A DNA stretch of 64,000 nucleotides. Source: JACCZX01 sp038216465 (GTDB lineage: Bacteria; Pseudomonadota; Gammaproteobacteria; Burkholderiales; Burkholderiaceae_F). The position numbers were made by a program, and so were the translations under genes. The stretch spans positions 124,001-188,000 of the forward strand of contig JBBQQC010000001.1 of the NCBI GenBank assembly GCA_038216465.1, read 5' to 3'. Position 1 is the stretch's first letter. Every line of letters begins with the position of its first letter. This document shows positions 1 through 8,712 of this stretch, piece by piece. Under the pieces are notes generated by a model. That model worked only from the letters and a program-made list of their open reading frames with translations. It ran no database searches and was not told where the DNA came from.

Positions 1-54
1 TGCAGATGTTGGATTCTTCCTCTGCGCAGTAAGCCGAATTCGCTTCCTTTTCCG

Positions 55-1431
55 ATGCTAGATCAACTGACCACCAAACTCGCGCGCGTCGTCAAGACGA
101 TGCGCGGCGAGGCGCGACTGACCGAGGAAAACATGCAGGGAATGCTGCGCGAAGTCCGCGTGGCGCTGCTCGAAGCCGATGTCGCGTTGTCCGTCGTGCG
201 CGACTTCGTCGGCCGCATTAGAGAAAAAGCGCTGGGTGAAGAGGTTGCAGGAAGTCTGACGCCCGGGCAGGCGCTGGTCGGCGTCGTGCAGCATGAGCTC
301 ACCGCGCTGATGGGCGGTGACGTCGACGAAAAGCAGCGCCAGCTGAACCTGGCCACGCAGCCGCCGGCCGTCATTCTGCTTGCCGGCCTGCAGGGCGCGG
401 GCAAAACCACGACCGCCGGCAAGCTCGCGCGCTGGCTCAAGGCAGAGCGCAACAAGAAAGTGCTCGCCGTGTCGACCGACGTCTACCGGCCGGCCGCCAT
501 CGAGCAGCTCATGCTGGTTGCGGAACAAGCGGGCGCACAGTTTTTCCCCTCGGCCCTCGGCGACCAACCGCTCGATATCGCGGCGCGCGCGATCGATCAC
601 GCAAAGCGACACTATTTTGACGTGCTGATCGTCGACACCGCGGGCCGGCTTGCGATCGACGAGGCAATGATGCAGGAAGTCGCCGCCCTTGAAGCGTGTC
701 TCAGTCCTATCGAGACGCTGTTCGTGGTCGACGCGATGCTCGGTCAGGATGCGGTCGCGACTGCAAAGGTGTTTGGCGAGCGACTGCCGCTGACCGGGAT
801 CATCCTGACCAAGCTCGACGGCGATTCACGCGGCGGCGCCGCGTTGTCGGTACGACACGTGACCGGCAAGCCGATCAAGTTCGTCGGTATCGGCGAGAAA
901 CTCGACGGGCTCGAGCCGTTTTCGCCTGATCGCATGGCGAGCCGGATTCTCGGCATGGGCGACATCGTTGCGCTGGTCGAAGACGTCAAAAAGTCGGTCG
1001 ACCAGCAGAGCGCACAGAAATTTGCCAAGCGAATGCAATCGGGTGAGCGCTTTGACTTGAATGATTACAGGGAGCAAATCGCGCAGATGCGAAAGATGGG
1101 TGGGCTGTCGGGCCTGATCGATAAACTGCCGGCACAACTTGCAGAAGCGGCCAGCCAGGTCAACGCCGACGATCAGGAAAAGCAGATTCGCCGTACCGCA
1201 GGCATCATCGATTCCATGACGGCCGCGGAACGCAGTAAGCCGGAATTGATCAAGGCGTCACGCAAGCGACGTATCGCTGCCGGTGCGGGCGTACCGGTGC
1301 AGGAAGTCAATCGAATGCTGAAGCAGTTCGATCAAATGCAGACGATGATGAAGCAGATGAAGAAGGGCGGGCTGGCCAAGATGATGCGTGGCTTGGGAGC
1401 GCTGAAAGGCATGCCGGGTTTGCCGCGCTAG
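55..1431 (+). CDS. ffh: Signal recognition particle protein Ffh
   Basis: Ffh is the GTPase subunit of the signal recognition particle. With 4.5S RNA it binds signal sequences of inner-membrane proteins at the ribosome and hands them to FtsY. The 458 residues match the family length. An N domain is followed by the G domain with P-loop GLQGAGKTTT (residues 111-120), DTAGR (194-198) and TKLDGD (252-257). The C-terminal third is a methionine-rich M domain (about 330-458) ending in a Gly/Met/Lys-rich tail, typical of the signal-peptide and RNA-binding groove. It is convergent with the lytic transglycosylase gene. The upstream neighbour lies outside the window. Confidence 0.98.
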   Translation: MLDQLTTKLARVVKTMRGEARLTEENMQGMLREVRVALLEADVALSVVRDFVGRIREKALGEEVAGSLTPGQALVGVVQHELTALMGGDVDEKQRQLNLATQPPAVILLAGLQGAGKTTTAGKLARWLKAERNKKVLAVSTDVYRPAAIEQLMLVAEQAGAQFFPSALGDQPLDIAARAIDHAKRHYFDVLIVDTAGRLAIDEAMMQEVAALEACLSPIETLFVVDAMLGQDAVATAKVFGERLPLTGIILTKLDGDSRGGAALSVRHVTGKPIKFVGIGEKLDGLEPFSPDRMASRILGMGDIVALVEDVKKSVDQQSAQKFAKRMQSGERFDLNDYREQIAQMRKMGGLSGLIDKLPAQLAEAASQVNADDQEKQIRRTAGIIDSMTAAERSKPELIKASRKRRIAAGAGVPVQEVNRMLKQFDQMQTMMKQMKKGGLAKMMRGLGALKGMPGLPR

Positions 1432-1479
1432 GGTTTAGACACCGGCTTGGCCCCGACGGCAGGTTAGTACGCGACGCCC

Positions 1480-2151
1480 TTATCCCACGCGCGCGCTGGG
1501 CAAGTTCGGCTCTGCGGGCTTCGCGTCGTAGCTCCAACGGCTTTTCCAGGCGGCGAGGATCGAATCTGGATAGCTCGCGCGTCCGCGGCTGCCGTTGTAG
1601 CGGCCGAGCGCCATGAACAGGTCACCCCGTTCGACATCCAGGTAGTGCCGCAGAATCACCGTGCCATAGCGCAGGTTGGCGTGCATCGAAAAGAGATGGC
1701 GCGATTCGCCGTCGCCAATGATGCGTGTCCAAAAGGGCATCACTTGCATCAACCCACGGGCGCCCGCAATCGAGATCGCGTACTTGCGAAAGTTGCTTTC
1801 GACTTGGATCAATGCCAGCACCATTTGCCGGTCCAGCCCGGAGCGCGTGGCCTCGTAGTCGAGCGTCTTCAGGAACTCGACGCGCGCCGCATAGTCGCCC
1901 ACTCGATTGCCGAGTCGCTCGGACATCTCGCCCACCCATGCCAGATACGCTATTCGCTGGTCAATCTTGTCGTGGCGCCGCGCGGGTGGCCGCGCATCGG
2001 CAATTTTCGCCGCCAATGCCGTCTGCACGGCGGCAGCGAGCGGCTCATATTGCTGCGCACCGGCCATTGCACGTCGCGGAAGCCAGAGCGCAAGGGCTGC
2101 TGGGCCGGCCGTGATCAGCAAGTGGCGGCGCGCAGGCGAATGCGATCGCAT
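1480..2151 (-). CDS. Lytic transglycosylase, SLT domain
   Basis: This is a predicted peptidoglycan lytic transglycosylase acting in the periplasm. The 223-residue product begins with an export signal containing paired arginines (RRHLL near residue 8) and a hydrophobic stretch ending about AMAGA. The SLT fold is shown by IQVESNF with the likely catalytic Glu118, then GARGLMQVMP (130-139) and a YNGS motif near residue 190. Its ATG shares one base with the proS stop codon, so it is probably translated from the proS message. It could be a recycling or remodelling enzyme; nothing here ties it to a specific secretion or pilus machine. Confidence 0.88.
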   Translation of the reverse strand: MRSHSPARRHLLITAGPAALALWLPRRAMAGAQQYEPLAAAVQTALAAKIADARPPARRHDKIDQRIAYLAWVGEMSERLGNRVGDYAARVEFLKTLDYEATRSGLDRQMVLALIQVESNFRKYAISIAGARGLMQVMPFWTRIIGDGESRHLFSMHANLRYGTVILRHYLDVERGDLFMALGRYNGSRGRASYPDSILAAWKSRWSYDAKPAEPNLPSARVG

Positions 2152-3881
2152 CAGGCCAGCACCAGTTGACTTCGCAGGAAGTTGACGGCGTCTCCGACGG
2201 GAAGCGCCGTCGTTTGCAGCGAACGCCGGTTTACGTATTCAAGATTGCCGTCTTTCAAGCCGCGTTCGCCGATCGTGATCCGGTGCGGGATTCCGATCAG
2301 CTCCATCTCCGCAAACATCACACCGGGGCGTTCATCACGATCGTCGAGTAGCACGTCGACGCCCGACGCCTGCAATTGCGCGTAAAGCTGATCGGCGACT
2401 TGCCGTACTTGCTGCGACTTGCGGTAGCCGATCGGAGTAAGGACCACCGAGAACGGGGCGAGGGCGTCGGGCCATACGATGCCCTTGCCATCGTGGTTCT
2501 GCTCGATCGCGGCGCCGAGCAAACGCGTGATACCAATGCCGTAGCTTCCCATTAGCATCGTTTGCGCCTGGCCTGCTTCGTCAGTAAAGCGCACGTTCAT
2601 GCTTTGCGGATAAGGCAAACCGCCGAACACGTGCCCGACTTCGATACCACGTTGAAGGGCGAGCACGCCCTTGCCATCAGGCGATGGATCGCCCGCAACA
2701 ACACTGCGCACGTCGGCGACGATCGGCTCGGGAATATCGCGCCCCCAATTGACGCCGGTGTAGTGAAAGTCTTCCTCATTCGCGCCGCTGACAAAATCGC
2801 TCATGTTGGCGACAGTTCGATCGGCAACCACCGTGACCGGTTCGAGCGTTCCTATGGGCCCGAGGTAGCCGGGCCTGCAACCGAAGTGTTGCAGGATTTC
2901 GGCCTCAGTCGCGAAGCGAAATCCGCTGGTTAAGCCCGCTACTTTGCCGACCTTGATCTCGTTCAGTTGATGATCGCCGCGAATCAATACGAGCCAGATT
3001 TGCGCGGCCGAGCTATCGGCGCTATCGACCGCCAGCACGATCGATTTGACAGTGCGCGCCAGTGGAATGCTGAGTAGCGCGGCCACCTCCTCGCATTTTT
3101 CCTTGCCGGGCGTCGGAGTCTTGTGCAGCGCTTCCCGGGGATCGGCGCGCTTGGCAATCAGTGCGAGTCCCTCGGCCAGTTCGACGTTGGCCGCGTAATC
3201 CGAGGTTGGGCAATACGCGATCGCGTCTTCGCCCGTATCGGCAATCACCTGAAACTCGTGACTTGCAGTTCCCCCGATGGTGCCGGTGTCGGCCGCGACC
3301 GCGCGAAACCGTAACCCCATCCGGCCGAAGATTCGTTCGTAGGCGTCGTACATCGCCTTGTAACTGGCGCGCGCTCCGGCTTCGTCGCGATCGAACGAAT
3401 AGGCATCCTTCATTGTGAACTCGCGGCCGCGCATCACGCCGAAGCGCGGCCGCCTCTCGTCGCGGAACTTGGTTTGAATATGATAAAAATTGACCGGTAA
3501 TTGCTTGTAGCTACCAATCAGCTCGCGCGCGATATCGGCGATGACTTCCTCGCTGGTGGGTTGCACGATGAAGTCGCGCTGGTGTCGGTCTTTCAGTCGC
3601 AACAGCTCGGGGCCCATCTTTTGCCAGCGCCCCGACTCCATCCACAGCTCAGCCGGCTGCACTATCGGCATCAGCAGCTCGACCGCTCCCGCGTGATTCA
3701 TTTCCTCGCGAACGATCGTCTCGATTTTGCGGATCGAGCGCAATCCGATCGGCATGTAGGTATAGATGCCGGCTGCCAGTCGACGGATCATGCCGGCCCG
3801 CAGCATCAGCGAGTGGCTGATGATCTCGGCATCGGCCGGAGCTTCTTTAAGCGTAGAGATGAAAAATTGGCTCGCGCGCAT
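2151..3881 (-). CDS. proS: Prolyl-tRNA synthetase
   Basis: ProS charges tRNA-Pro with proline in the cytoplasm. The 576-residue product is the long bacterial form: a class II catalytic core interrupted by an editing (INS) domain and followed by an anticodon-binding domain. The N-terminus (MRASQFFISTLKEAP) and the motif 2 region with FRDERRPRFGVMRGREF (about 137-155) are diagnostic. The C-terminal GIPHRITIGERG is also typical. The gene is divergent from rppH across an A+T-rich 73-bp gap and overlaps the downstream transglycosylase gene by one base. A tRNA-Pro gene lies about 4.8 kb away, which is probably coincidental. Confidence 0.98.
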   Translation of the reverse strand: MRASQFFISTLKEAPADAEIISHSLMLRAGMIRRLAAGIYTYMPIGLRSIRKIETIVREEMNHAGAVELLMPIVQPAELWMESGRWQKMGPELLRLKDRHQRDFIVQPTSEEVIADIARELIGSYKQLPVNFYHIQTKFRDERRPRFGVMRGREFTMKDAYSFDRDEAGARASYKAMYDAYERIFGRMGLRFRAVAADTGTIGGTASHEFQVIADTGEDAIAYCPTSDYAANVELAEGLALIAKRADPREALHKTPTPGKEKCEEVAALLSIPLARTVKSIVLAVDSADSSAAQIWLVLIRGDHQLNEIKVGKVAGLTSGFRFATEAEILQHFGCRPGYLGPIGTLEPVTVVADRTVANMSDFVSGANEEDFHYTGVNWGRDIPEPIVADVRSVVAGDPSPDGKGVLALQRGIEVGHVFGGLPYPQSMNVRFTDEAGQAQTMLMGSYGIGITRLLGAAIEQNHDGKGIVWPDALAPFSVVLTPIGYRKSQQVRQVADQLYAQLQASGVDVLLDDRDERPGVMFAEMELIGIPHRITIGERGLKDGNLEYVNRRSLQTTALPVGDAVNFLRSQLVLA

Positions 3882-3918
3882 GTGGGGCTTCGTTGTGAGC
3901 CAGAACCGAATCTGTCCC

Positions 3919-3924
3919 TATAAT
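3919..3924 (+). promoter_or_regulatory. Candidate -10 element for rppH
   Basis: A perfect TATAAT lies 30 bases before the rppH ATG in the short gap divergent from proS. No convincing -35 hexamer is found 16-18 bases upstream; TTGTGA sits 20 bases away. The -10 assignment is therefore plausible, but promoter strength is unknown. Confidence 0.4.
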
Positions 3925-3954
3925 CAAACAAATAGTAAAGGTTCAGAGGTTGGC

Positions 3955-4527
3955 ATGCTGGACAAGGACGGGTACCGCCCGAACGTCGGCATCATCCTGC
4001 TCAACAGTCGCAACGAGGTCTTTTGGGGCAAACGCGTTAGACAGCATTCGTGGCAGTTCCCGCAGGGTGGGATCAAGTACGGCGAGTCGCCTGAGCAAGC
4101 GATGTATCGCGAGCTCGGGGAGGAAATCGGGTTAACTGGCGAGCATGTGAAGCTGGTCGGTCGCACGCGCGAGTGGCTGCGCTACGACGTGCCGGATCAA
4201 TGGGTACGACGCGAGCTGCGCGGCAATTATCGTGGCCAGAAACAGATCTGGTTTCTATTGCGGCTGGTCGCGCGCGATTGCGATGTCCGCCTGCGTGCCA
4301 CCACCCATCCGGAATTCGATGCGTGGCGCTGGCACGACTACTGGGTGCCGCTGGATGCGGTGATCGAATTCAAGCGCGAGGTGTATCAGCAAGCTCTGCT
4401 TGAATTATCACGCTTCGTATTCAAGCCGGTACGCGGCCACGTCAAAGCGGCGCGCAACCGACTCGCGGCACTCGACGATCCTTCAACGACCGGCGTATCG
4501 GTCCAGCCGCCAAGTGAAGCGGCATGA
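3955..4527 (+). CDS. rppH: RNA pyrophosphohydrolase RppH
   Basis: RppH removes pyrophosphate from the 5' triphosphate end of mRNA, which opens RNase E-dependent decay. The 190-residue product starts MLDKDGYRPNVGIILLN, matching the family. It carries a complete Nudix box at about residues 38-60 (GGIKYGESPEQAMYRELGEE), with the metal-binding REL..EE core. The open frame extends further upstream, but the ATG at 3955 has an AGAGG ribosome-binding site, fits the family start, and avoids overlap with proS. The extra C-terminal tail beyond residue 160 is Pro/Ser-rich and probably disordered. Confidence 0.95.
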   Translation: MLDKDGYRPNVGIILLNSRNEVFWGKRVRQHSWQFPQGGIKYGESPEQAMYRELGEEIGLTGEHVKLVGRTREWLRYDVPDQWVRRELRGNYRGQKQIWFLLRLVARDCDVRLRATTHPEFDAWRWHDYWVPLDAVIEFKREVYQQALLELSRFVFKPVRGHVKAARNRLAALDDPSTTGVSVQPPSEAA

Positions 4528-4550
4528 TCGGCACCGGCTCAATCGACCAT

Positions 4551-5669
4551 TTAGGTGAGCACCAGATTGTCGCGGTGGATTAGTTCGGGCTCCTCAATGA
4601 AACCCAAGATGCTTTCGATGTCCGCGGTCGGCCGCCGCACCACCAACCGGCACTGAGCGCTCGAGTAGTTGACGAGCCCGCGCGCGACTTCGCGACCCAG
4701 GTGATCGACGCAGGCCACGACGTCGCCGCGCTGGAATTCGCCGTTTACGCAAATTACCCCGATTGGCAGCAGGCTTTTGCCGCCGGCGACTACGGCCCGC
4801 GCAGCACCCTCGTCCAGTGTTACCTGGCCTCTGCACTGCAGGTGGCTTGCCAGCCACTGCTTGCGGGCGGTGAGAACAGCCGTGCCGGCAGTCAACTGCG
4901 ATCCGATCGACTCGCCTTGCGCCAGCCGAATTAGCACATCAGGCTCGCGGCTCGCGGCGATGATCGTATGCGCCCCGCTACGCGCTGCGCGTTTGGCCGC
5001 AAGTACCTTGGTTAGCATCCCGCCGCGCGCCGTGCCGCTACCGGCGCCTCCGGCGATCGCTTCCAGCGCTGGATCGCCCGCACGCCCCTCTTGGATAACG
5101 GTAGCGTTCGCATCACGGCGCGGGTCGGTCGAGTAAAGCCCCGCCTGGTCGGTCAGCAATACAAGCGCATCGGCTTCGACCAAATTGGCGACCAACGCGC
5201 CCAGCGTGTCGTTGTCGCCGAACTTGATCTCGTCGGTCGCAACGGTGTCGTTTTCGTTGATGATCGGTACCACGCCCAGCTGAAGCAAGGTGAACAGCGT
5301 CGAGCGCGCGTTCAGGTAGCGCGCACGATCGGCGAGGTCGGTGTGCGTCAGCAGCACCTGCGCAGTCTGCAGACCGTGTGCGCGAAAGCTCGCTTCATAC
5401 GCCTGCGCCAGACCCATCTGCCCGACCGCGGCGGCGGCCTGCAGCTCGTGAATTTCGTGCGGCCGGCGTTTCCAGCCCAGCCGCTGCATGCCTTCCGCGA
5501 TGGCGCCGCTCGACACCAGCAACACCTGCTTTCCACCTGCGCGCAGCGCGGCGATCTGGCGTGCCCAGCTATCGATCGCGGCGTGATCGAGGCCACGCCC
5601 GTCGGCCGTTACCGAGCTACTGCCGATCTTGACAACCACCCTGCGCGCCGCGGCGATAATCGACGTCAC
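4551..5669 (-). CDS. proB: Glutamate 5-kinase
   Basis: ProB phosphorylates glutamate to gamma-glutamyl phosphate, the first step of proline synthesis. The 372-residue product has an amino-acid kinase domain starting RRVVVKIGSSSVT, with the nucleotide and substrate motif NENDTVATDEIKFGDND, and a C-terminal PUA domain (about 280-372). The chosen GTG start overlaps the obgE stop as GTGA (5666-5669), implying translational coupling. The frame is open upstream to 5795, but that would lie inside obgE and adds a non-conserved Arg-rich leader. The order rpmA-obgE-proB is common in Proteobacteria. Confidence 0.95.
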   Translation of the reverse strand: MTSIIAAARRVVVKIGSSSVTADGRGLDHAAIDSWARQIAALRAGGKQVLLVSSGAIAEGMQRLGWKRRPHEIHELQAAAAVGQMGLAQAYEASFRAHGLQTAQVLLTHTDLADRARYLNARSTLFTLLQLGVVPIINENDTVATDEIKFGDNDTLGALVANLVEADALVLLTDQAGLYSTDPRRDANATVIQEGRAGDPALEAIAGGAGSGTARGGMLTKVLAAKRAARSGAHTIIAASREPDVLIRLAQGESIGSQLTAGTAVLTARKQWLASHLQCRGQVTLDEGAARAVVAGGKSLLPIGVICVNGEFQRGDVVACVDHLGREVARGLVNYSSAQCRLVVRRPTADIESILGFIEEPELIHRDNLVLT

Positions 5670-6754
5670 ACTCCACCCTTCACGTCTGCCCCGTCTTCGA
5701 CCGTGAAACGCGCATCCGCGTCGCCCTCCTCTTGCGAATGCTGCGCGCGTTGCGTGGCAAGGAAGCGCGCTACCGCTGAGGCCAGTTCGCGACATCCCTC
5801 GCCTGTGGCGGCAGACAACGCAAAAACCGGTGCTTTGGTGCGCAACCGGCGGCGGAATTGATCGACCAAAGCCGTACGCTGGTCCGGCGCCACCAAATCG
5901 ATCTTGTTAAGCACCAACCAGCGTGGCTTGCGATACAGCTGGTCGTCGTATTTGCGCAGTTCGGCGGCGATCGCCTTCGTATCCTGCACCGGGTCACCGC
6001 TCTCGGGCGCAGCACAATCGATCAGATGCAACAGCAGATCCGTCCGGCTTAGGTGCCGTAGGAACTGATGGCCCAAGCCCGCACCTTCGGCCGCACCTTC
6101 GATCAAGCCGGGGATATCAGCGATAACGAAACTTTGCTCGGGGCCGACACGGACGACGCCTAGATTCGGATGCAGTGTCGTAAACGGATAATCGGCGACT
6201 TTCGGCCGCGCATTCGATACCGCGCGGATCAACGTCGACTTGCCGGCGTTCGGCAAGCCGAGCAGCCCGACGTCAGCCAGCACGCGCAATTCCAGATTCA
6301 GCTTGCGCCGCTCGCCCGGCTCTCCTCTCGTAAATTGTCGCGGTGTGCGATTGGTGCTTGACTTGAAATGAAGATTGCCGATGCCGCCTCGACCCCCCCT
6401 TGCCAGCAGTACGCGTTGTCCGTGCGCAATCATGTCGACAAATTTTTCGCCAGTGTCGGCATCCGTGATCACGGTGCCAACGGGTACGCGCAGGTCGATA
6501 TCGGCTCCGCCCGCACCGTAGCAATCGGCGCCGCGCCCCTTCTCACCATTCTTCGCCTGATGACGCCGGGCGTAGCGAAAGTCGATCAGCGTATTGATAT
6601 TGCGGTCGGCAGCGACCCAAATGCTGCCGCCGCGGCCGCCGTCGCCGCCGTCGGGTCCGCCCTTGGGAATGAACTTCTCGCGCCGAAACGAAGCGCAGCC
6701 ATCGCCACCGTCGCCGGCCGCAATATCTATCGTCGCTTCGTCAATAAATTTCAC
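5666..6754 (-). CDS. obgE: Obg family GTPase ObgE/CgtA
   Basis: ObgE is an essential GTPase that binds the 50S ribosomal subunit and links ribosome maturation to growth and stress signals. The 362-residue product starts with a GTG codon. Its N-terminal Obg fold is glycine-rich (residues 1-158, for example GDGGDGCASFRREKF), followed by the G domain with GLPNAGKST (166-174), DIPGLIEGA (switch II) and NKID. A short acidic C-terminal tail follows. A strong hairpin terminator separates it from rpmA, so expression may depend on read-through or on a separate promoter. Confidence 0.97.
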   Translation of the reverse strand: MKFIDEATIDIAAGDGGDGCASFRREKFIPKGGPDGGDGGRGGSIWVAADRNINTLIDFRYARRHQAKNGEKGRGADCYGAGGADIDLRVPVGTVITDADTGEKFVDMIAHGQRVLLARGGRGGIGNLHFKSSTNRTPRQFTRGEPGERRKLNLELRVLADVGLLGLPNAGKSTLIRAVSNARPKVADYPFTTLHPNLGVVRVGPEQSFVIADIPGLIEGAAEGAGLGHQFLRHLSRTDLLLHLIDCAAPESGDPVQDTKAIAAELRKYDDQLYRKPRWLVLNKIDLVAPDQRTALVDQFRRRLRTKAPVFALSAATGEGCRELASAVARFLATQRAQHSQEEGDADARFTVEDGADVKGGV

Positions 6755-6763
6755 TTGCGATCC

Positions 6764-6798
6764 AAATAAAAAAGGCCCGGCCGCGAACGGCAGGGCCT
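6764..6798 (-). terminator. Intrinsic terminator between rpmA and obgE
   Basis: Read on the minus strand, AGGCCC-T-GCCG closes on a TTCG tetraloop and pairs with CGGC-C-GGGCCT, followed by TTTTTATTT. This is a textbook rho-independent terminator. It lies 20 bases after the rpmA stop and 10 bases before the obgE start, so it would limit obgE-proB transcription relative to the ribosomal protein genes. Confidence 0.85.
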
Positions 6799-6817
6799 CC
6801 GGTGAATCGAGACGGAC

Positions 6818-7111
6818 CTACGCCGCGACGCTGCTTGACTGCTCGCTCGGCTGCGCTCCCGCTTCAACCCTTACGACGCGCCGGCTCTTTGCACCGCGAA
6901 CATTGAACTGGACCGTGCCATCAACCAGCGAAAACAACGTATGGTCGCGTCCCATGCCAACATTCTGACCGGCATGAAACTTTGTTCCGCGCTGACGCAC
7001 GATGATCGCGCCCGCCGTGATGGCCTGGTTACCATAGACCTTGACACCCAGGCGCTTCGCCTGCGAATCGCGCCCATTGCGTGAAGAACCGCCCGCCTTT
7101 TTATGTGCCAT
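6818..7111 (-). CDS. rpmA: 50S ribosomal protein L27
   Basis: L27 is a component of the large ribosomal subunit near the peptidyl transferase centre. The product starts MAHKKAGGSSRNGRDSQAKR, which is characteristic of the family, and ends with a short non-conserved tail rich in Ser and Ala. At 97 residues it is slightly longer than the usual 85 or so. It lies 42 bases after rplU, from which it is probably co-transcribed. Confidence 0.98.
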   Translation of the reverse strand: MAHKKAGGSSRNGRDSQAKRLGVKVYGNQAITAGAIIVRQRGTKFHAGQNVGMGRDHTLFSLVDGTVQFNVRGAKSRRVVRVEAGAQPSEQSSSVAA

Positions 7112-7153
7112 TCGACAAATCCCCGTTAACGCGCGTTCACACCGACAGACCGC

Positions 7154-7462
7154 TTAGTGAATCGAGTCGATCCGCAGTTCGGTGTAATTCTGCCGATGCC
7201 CGCCGTGCTTCTGAAAATGTTTCCGCCGGCGCATCTTGAAGATGGTGACCTTTTCGTGCCTACCGTGACTTAGGACCGTTGCCATCACCGCCGCACCCGA
7301 TATAAACGGCGCGCCGAATCGCACATTGTCGCCGTCCGCAATTGTTAGTACGTCCGTCAGTTTTAATTGCTGTCCCAGGTCGCCCTGCACGGACTCAACC
7401 TTGACGGTATCACCGGCGGTAACGCGATATTGTTTGCCGCCCGACTTGATGACTGCGTACAT
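7154..7462 (-). CDS. rplU: 50S ribosomal protein L21
   Basis: L21 binds 23S rRNA in the large subunit. The 102-residue product starts MYAVIKSGGKQYRV and ends with the conserved KMRRRKHFQKHGGHRQNYTE region. It is the first gene of the rplU-rpmA unit, preceded by a strong sigma-70 promoter and a CTGGAG ribosome-binding site. The gene is divergent from ispB, a widespread arrangement in Gram-negative bacteria. Confidence 0.98.
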   Translation of the reverse strand: MYAVIKSGGKQYRVTAGDTVKVESVQGDLGQQLKLTDVLTIADGDNVRFGAPFISGAAVMATVLSHGRHEKVTIFKMRRRKHFQKHGGHRQNYTELRIDSIH

Positions 7463-7500
7463 CAGAACTCCAGTGCGATGAGCCGCCTAAAAAGCCGAGC

Positions 7501-7530
7501 ATTATCTCACCGTTCGCGAAACCGCGTCAA
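7501..7530 (-). promoter_or_regulatory. Sigma-70 promoter of rplU-rpmA
   Basis: On the minus strand, TTGACG (7530-7525) is separated by 18 bases from GATAAT (7506-7501). Both hexamers match consensus at 5 of 6 positions. The predicted transcription start is near 7494, giving a leader of about 30 bases before rplU. Confidence 0.7.
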
Positions 7531-7559
7531 ACCGTTCCGGGCGTGCACCGACACGCACC

Positions 7560-7565
7560 TATAAT
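7560..7565 (+). promoter_or_regulatory. Candidate -10 element for ispB
   Basis: A perfect TATAAT ends 6 bases before the first ATG of ispB. If used, transcription would start at about the ATG itself, so either the mRNA is leaderless or translation begins further downstream (GTG at 7653). No good -35 hexamer is present at 16-18 bases. Confidence 0.35.
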
Positions 7566-7571
7566 TGACCA

Positions 7572-8603
7572 ATGACGTACTTGGCGGCTCCCGCCTCCCG
7601 CATCATCGCCACTCCGCGGCCTGAAACGGTCAGGCATGGCGAACTCGAGCACGTGCTGGGACCGATTTCAATCGACATCAGGGCGGTGGACACGGTTATC
7701 CGCGCGCGGCTCGAATCGGATGTCGCCTTGATCAATTCCGTTGCAGAGTACATCGTGGCCGCCGGTGGCAAGCGCCTGAGACCAGCCGTTTTGATACTGA
7801 TGGCGCGCGCGTTGGGCTATCGCGGTGAAAAGCACGTTGATCTGGCGGCGGTGATCGAGTTCATTCACACCGCCACGCTGCTGCACGACGATGTGGTCGA
7901 CGAATCCGACCTGCGTCGTGGACGACCGACAGCGAATTCGATCTTCGGCAATGCCGCCAGTGTGCTGGTCGGCGACTTCCTATACTCCCGCTCCTTTCAG
8001 ATGATGGTCGACGCCGGCAGCCCGCGGGTCATGTGCATCATGGCCGATGCAACGAACCGAATCGCCGAAGGCGAAGTTCTACAGCTTCTAAACATCCACG
8101 ATCCCTCGGTCAATGAAGATCGGTATTTCGACGTGGTCCAGCGCAAGACGGCGACGCTTTTTGAGGCCGGCGCTCGCATCGCTGCAGTCATTGCGGGCGC
8201 CAGCGCGGCCGTGGAAGAACAATGCGCAAGCTATGGCGCCGCGCTGGGCAAGGCGTTCCAGATCATTGACGACGTGCTCGACTACTCGGGTGATAGTGAG
8301 GCAATCGGCAAGCGGCTCGGGGACGATCTTCGCGAGGGCAAGATGACGCTGCCGCTAATCCATGCGCTGCGCTGTGCGCCGCCCGCTCAGCGTGACTTCG
8401 TTATTGCTGCCGTCCGCGACGGGCGCGGTGACTTCGCGACCGTTGCACGCATCGTCACCGAAAACGGTTCGCTCAACTATTCACGCGTGTGGGCACAGCA
8501 TGAGGCAAGCCAGGCGCGCGCAGCGATTCGCGAGTTGCCGCCGACGATTTTTCGGGATTCCTTGCTACACTTGATCGACTTTGCGATCGACCGAACTCGC
8601 TGA
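7572..8603 (+). CDS. ispB: Octaprenyl diphosphate synthase
   Basis: IspB is a trans-polyprenyl diphosphate synthase that makes the side chain of ubiquinone. The 343-residue product has both aspartate-rich motifs, DDVVD (106-110) and DDVLD (232-236), plus GGKRLRP (65-71). The first about 28 residues precede the conserved start seen in family members and are not recognisable. A GTG at 7653 is an alternative start that fits the family better and leaves room for a leader after the TATAAT at 7560. The gene is divergent from rplU. tRNA-Pro follows 32 bases later and may be co-transcribed. Confidence 0.95.
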   Translation: MTYLAAPASRIIATPRPETVRHGELEHVLGPISIDIRAVDTVIRARLESDVALINSVAEYIVAAGGKRLRPAVLILMARALGYRGEKHVDLAAVIEFIHTATLLHDDVVDESDLRRGRPTANSIFGNAASVLVGDFLYSRSFQMMVDAGSPRVMCIMADATNRIAEGEVLQLLNIHDPSVNEDRYFDVVQRKTATLFEAGARIAAVIAGASAAVEEQCASYGAALGKAFQIIDDVLDYSGDSEAIGKRLGDDLREGKMTLPLIHALRCAPPAQRDFVIAAVRDGRGDFATVARIVTENGSLNYSRVWAQHEASQARAAIRELPPTIFRDSLLHLIDFAIDRTR

Positions 8604-8635
8604 TTCCCACGAGATCAACAGATACAAAGCAAACT

Positions 8636-8712
8636 CGGGGTGTAGCTCAGCCTGGTAGAGTACTGCGTTCGGGACGCAGGAGTCGGAGGTTCAAATCCTC
8701 TCACCCCGACCA
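8636..8712 (+). tRNA. tRNA-Pro (anticodon CGG)
   Basis: A 77-base cloverleaf with encoded CCA. The acceptor stem CGGGGTG pairs with CACCCCG, followed by discriminator A and CCA. The anticodon stem CTGCG/CGCAG holds the loop TTCGGGA, with anticodon CGG at 8670-8672, which reads CCG codons. The T arm GGAGG-TTCAAAT-CCTCT is standard. Confidence 0.96.
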
